The position numbers and the translations under genes were made by a program. Below the pieces are notes generated by a model. That model did no database searches, was not told the DNA's origin, and saw only the letters and a list, made by a program, of their open reading frames with translations. A stretch of 6,033 nucleotides of DNA from Actinomycetota bacterium (GTDB lineage Bacteria > Actinomycetota > Actinomycetes > Streptosporangiales > Streptosporangiaceae), in contig PLIQ01000201.1 of assembly GCA_003140115.1 (NCBI GenBank), positions 8,587-14,619 of the forward strand. The letters are read 5' to 3'. Of this stretch, positions 4,226-6,033 are shown in pieces. Positions within the stretch are counted from its first letter, which is position 1. Every line of letters starts with the position of its first letter.

Positions 4226-5791
4226 ATGGATAAGAAGTGGTGGACCCTGCTCGCGGTCTGCACAGGGACGTTCATGCTGCTGCTGGACGTGACGATCGTG
4301 ATCGTGGCCCAGCCCGCGATCCAGACCGGGCTACACGCGAGCTTCAGCGACGTGCAGTGGGTTCTGGACGCCTACGCCCTGACCCTGGCCTCGCTGCTGC
4401 TGACCTCGGGGGTGCTGGCCGACCGGTACGGGCGCAAGCGGCTGTTCAGCATCGGGCTGGTCATCTTTACGCTCGGGTCGCTGCTGTGCGGCGTGGCCCA
4501 GGACCCGCTGATGCTGATTGCGTCGCGGAGCGCCCAGGGCGTCGGCGGCGCGATCATGTTCGCTACGTCGCTGGCCCTGCTCGGGCACAGCTTCCGGGGC
4601 CGGGACCGCGGCGTGGCGTTCGGGATATGGGGGGCGATCACCGGCGTGGCCACGGCGCTCGGCCCGGTGCTCGGCGGCGTGATCGTCACCGACTGGAGCT
4701 GGCGCGGGATCTTCCTGGTCAACGTGCCGATCGGTGTGCTGGCCGTGGCGGGGACGGCCTGGCGGGTGGAGGAATCCAAGTCGCCCCGCCCCACGCCGCC
4801 GGACTGGACCGGGTTCGTGCTGCTTACCACCGGCCTGGTGAGCCTGGTCTACGGGCTGATCCGGGCGGGTGAGGACGGCTGGTCGGACACGGGCGTTATC
4901 ATCTGCCTGGCCATCGGCGCCGCTGCGCTGGCCGCGTTTATCGTGGCCGAGCGGCACGTCACCTACCCGATGTTCGATCTGTCCCTGCTGCGCATACCGA
5001 CCTTCGCCGGCGCCTCGATCGCCGCGTTCGCGATGAACGGCTCGCTGTACGCCGTGCTGCTCTGGCTGGTCATCTACCTGCAGGACGTGCTGGGCTTCTC
5101 GGCGCAGGATGCGGGGTTGCGGCTGGCCATTATCAGCGCCGCCCAGTTCGTCACCGCGGCCATCGCCGGCCGGATCAGCGAACGTGTGCCCGCCCGCTGG
5201 CTCATCGGGCCCGGACTGCTGATCGTCGGCATCGGGCTGATCATCATGGGCGGGCTGACCGGGGGTAGCAACTGGACGCACCTGATCCCCGGGTTCATCG
5301 TGTCCGGCCTGGGCAGCGGCATGGTCAACCCGCCACTGGCGTCGACCGCGATCGGCGTCGTGCCGCCGCAGAAGGCCGGGATGGCCTCCGGCGTCAACAC
5401 GACATTCCGCCAGGTCGGCATCGCGGCGGGCATCGCCGCCCTCGGCTCGATCTTCAACTCGGCGCTGCAGCACAACCTGACCGGCACTCCGGCGGTGGCC
5501 TCGTTGGCTCCGCGCATCGTGACCATGGTCCGGCAGGGCCAGGTCGGCCAGCTCCTGGCCAGCCTGCCGCCGCAACGCCGGGGAGAGGTCGCGGCGGCAG
5601 TCAAGGCCGCGTATGCGGCCGGACTGAACGACCTGCTCTACGTGACCGCGGGCGTCGCGCTGGTCGGCGCGGTGTGCGCGCTGCTGCTCATCCGCCGCAA
5701 GGACTTCGTGAGCCGCGGCGAGCCGCAGGCCGCGTCGGCCGGGGACGCGGGGGCGGGCGCGGAGGGTGTCACCCAGGCCCGTTCGGCCTGA
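4226..5791 (+). CDS. MFS drug exporter, DHA2 family (EmrB/QacA-like, 14 TM helices)
   Basis: A 521-residue polytopic membrane protein, normal length for 14-helix DHA2 proton-coupled exporters of drugs, antibiotics and other small molecules. MFS motif A is GVLADRYGRKR (residues 62-72). Motif C is GPVLGG (146-151), typical of antiporters. Asp21 in helix 1 lies in the DHA2 motif LDVTIVIVAQP, where the usual Asn and Leu of LDxTIVNVALP are replaced by Ile26 and Gln29. Other family marks are DVQWVLDAYAL (42-52), WRGIFLVNVPIG (159-170) and MASGVNTTFRQVG (386-398). The last helix ends near residue 489, followed by a hydrophilic Ala/Gly-rich cytoplasmic tail. The start is fixed by GGAGG six bases upstream. 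It is divergent from the Lrp-like regulator, its probable controller. Drug efflux is the usual annotation, but amino-acid or metabolite export is equally possible. The substrate is unknown. Confidence 0.94.
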   Translation: MDKKWWTLLAVCTGTFMLLLDVTIVIVAQPAIQTGLHASFSDVQWVLDAYALTLASLLLTSGVLADRYGRKRLFSIGLVIFTLGSLLCGVAQDPLMLIASRSAQGVGGAIMFATSLALLGHSFRGRDRGVAFGIWGAITGVATALGPVLGGVIVTDWSWRGIFLVNVPIGVLAVAGTAWRVEESKSPRPTPPDWTGFVLLTTGLVSLVYGLIRAGEDGWSDTGVIICLAIGAAALAAFIVAERHVTYPMFDLSLLRIPTFAGASIAAFAMNGSLYAVLLWLVIYLQDVLGFSAQDAGLRLAIISAAQFVTAAIAGRISERVPARWLIGPGLLIVGIGLIIMGGLTGGSNWTHLIPGFIVSGLGSGMVNPPLASTAIGVVPPQKAGMASGVNTTFRQVGIAAGIAALGSIFNSALQHNLTGTPAVASLAPRIVTMVRQGQVGQLLASLPPQRRGEVAAAVKAAYAAGLNDLLYVTAGVALVGAVCALLLIRRKDFVSRGEPQAASAGDAGAGAEGVTQARSA

Positions 5792-5793
5792 AC

Positions 5794-6033
5794 TTAGTTG
5801 GACCGGCCCGGCGCGGTCCAGGCGGCGTGCGCGGTGGCGCGCTCGGCCTGGGCTCGCAGGGCCTGCACGGCGCGGGCGGGGTCGTCGGAGCCGAAGACCG
5901 CGGAGCCGGCCACGAACACGTCCGCACCCGCCTCCGCGCAGCGCTCGATGGTCTCCTCGTGGACCCCGCCGTCGACCTGGAGCCAGATCTGCGCGCCGCG
6001 CTCGGCCACCAGGGCGCGGGCCCGGCGCAGCTT
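5794..6033 (-). CDS. rpe: Ribulose-phosphate 3-epimerase, C-terminal fragment (5' end outside window)
   Basis: The visible 79 residues are the C-terminal third of a TIM-barrel enzyme that interconverts D-ribulose 5-phosphate and D-xylulose 5-phosphate in the pentose phosphate pathway and Calvin cycle, in the cytosol. The frame is open to the window edge ([17 protein letters not shown]), so the apparent internal GTG start at 6009 is not the real start. Signature parts are LQVDGGV, whose Asp is the conserved metal-binding and acid/base residue, and [13 protein letters not shown], the phosphate-binding end of the barrel, followed by a final helix ([16 protein letters not shown]). The full protein is normally about 220-230 residues. 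The stop codon TAA (5796-5794) lies two bases from the exporter stop, so the genes are convergent and almost touching. No functional link to the exporter is implied. Confidence 0.92.
   Translation of the reverse strand, partial: KLRRARALVAERGAQIWLQVDGGVHEETIERCAEAGADVFVAGSAVFGSDDPARAVQALRAQAERATAHAAWTAPGRSN
5799..5820. terminator. Candidate hairpin terminator between the exporter and rpe
   Basis: TGGACCG (5799-5805) and CGGTCCA (5814-5820) form a perfect 7-bp stem with an 8-nt G/C loop, beginning eight bases after the exporter stop codon. It lies inside the last codons of rpe. There is no U-tract after it on the plus strand. As an inverted repeat it could act in either direction, but for rpe it falls before the stop codon, so it is more likely to serve the exporter. 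Confidence 0.45.

Noticed and set aside
4331..5575. 414-codon minus-strand open frame within the exporter gene
   Set aside because: It is an antisense shadow rich in Arg, Gln, Asp and Gly. The plus-strand frame shows full MFS motifs and membrane helices.

Overview
The window is very GC-rich, with strong G/C preference at third codon positions, GTG/TTG start options and long overlapping shadow frames. Together with a DHA2-type exporter, a double-module Lrp regulator and a sigma factor with a membrane-anchored tail, this points to a high-GC actinobacterium. A filamentous lineage such as Streptosporangiales, Catenulisporales or Streptomycetales is plausible, but the genus is inference. No rRNA, tRNA, CRISPR array, transposase or attachment site was seen. 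The segment reads as an ordinary chromosomal regulatory and transport neighbourhood.

Layout, left to right. (1) 1-374, minus strand: the N-terminal part of a transcriptional regulator running off the left edge, ending in the start of an OmpR/PhoB-type winged helix. (2) 375-450: a short divergent control region with a 12-bp AT-rich palindrome and a perfect 17-bp tandem duplication. (3) 451-1140, plus: a HAD-superfamily hydrolase. (4) 1141-1347: a non-coding leader with several small inverted repeats. (5) 1348-3135, plus: the most unusual gene, one polypeptide carrying an ECF-type sigma factor, a zinc-finger anti-sigma-like module, one transmembrane helix, a long Pro/Ser/Gly stalk and an Ig/BACON-like extracytoplasmic domain. 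(6) 3124-4089, minus: a tandem Lrp/AsnC regulator, convergent with and overlapping the sigma gene by 12 bp. (7) 4090-4225: a divergent regulatory region. (8) 4226-5791, plus: a 14-helix DHA2 family (EmrB/QacA-like) exporter. (9) 5794-6033, minus: the C-terminal end of ribulose-phosphate 3-epimerase, running off the right edge.

Two divergent pairs suggest local control circuits. The winged-helix regulator faces the HAD gene, and the Lrp-like regulator faces the exporter, a common arrangement in which the regulator senses a small molecule and controls its export. The sigma gene has no separate anti-sigma gene next to it (its downstream neighbour is convergent), which fits the anti-sigma and sensing functions being built into the same chain. 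The best candidate for an under-described system is therefore this single-chain transmembrane sigma factor. The main supporting oddities are the promoter-like hexamers exactly 6 nt before three start codons (possible leaderless mRNAs) and the duplicated 17-mer in front of the HAD gene.
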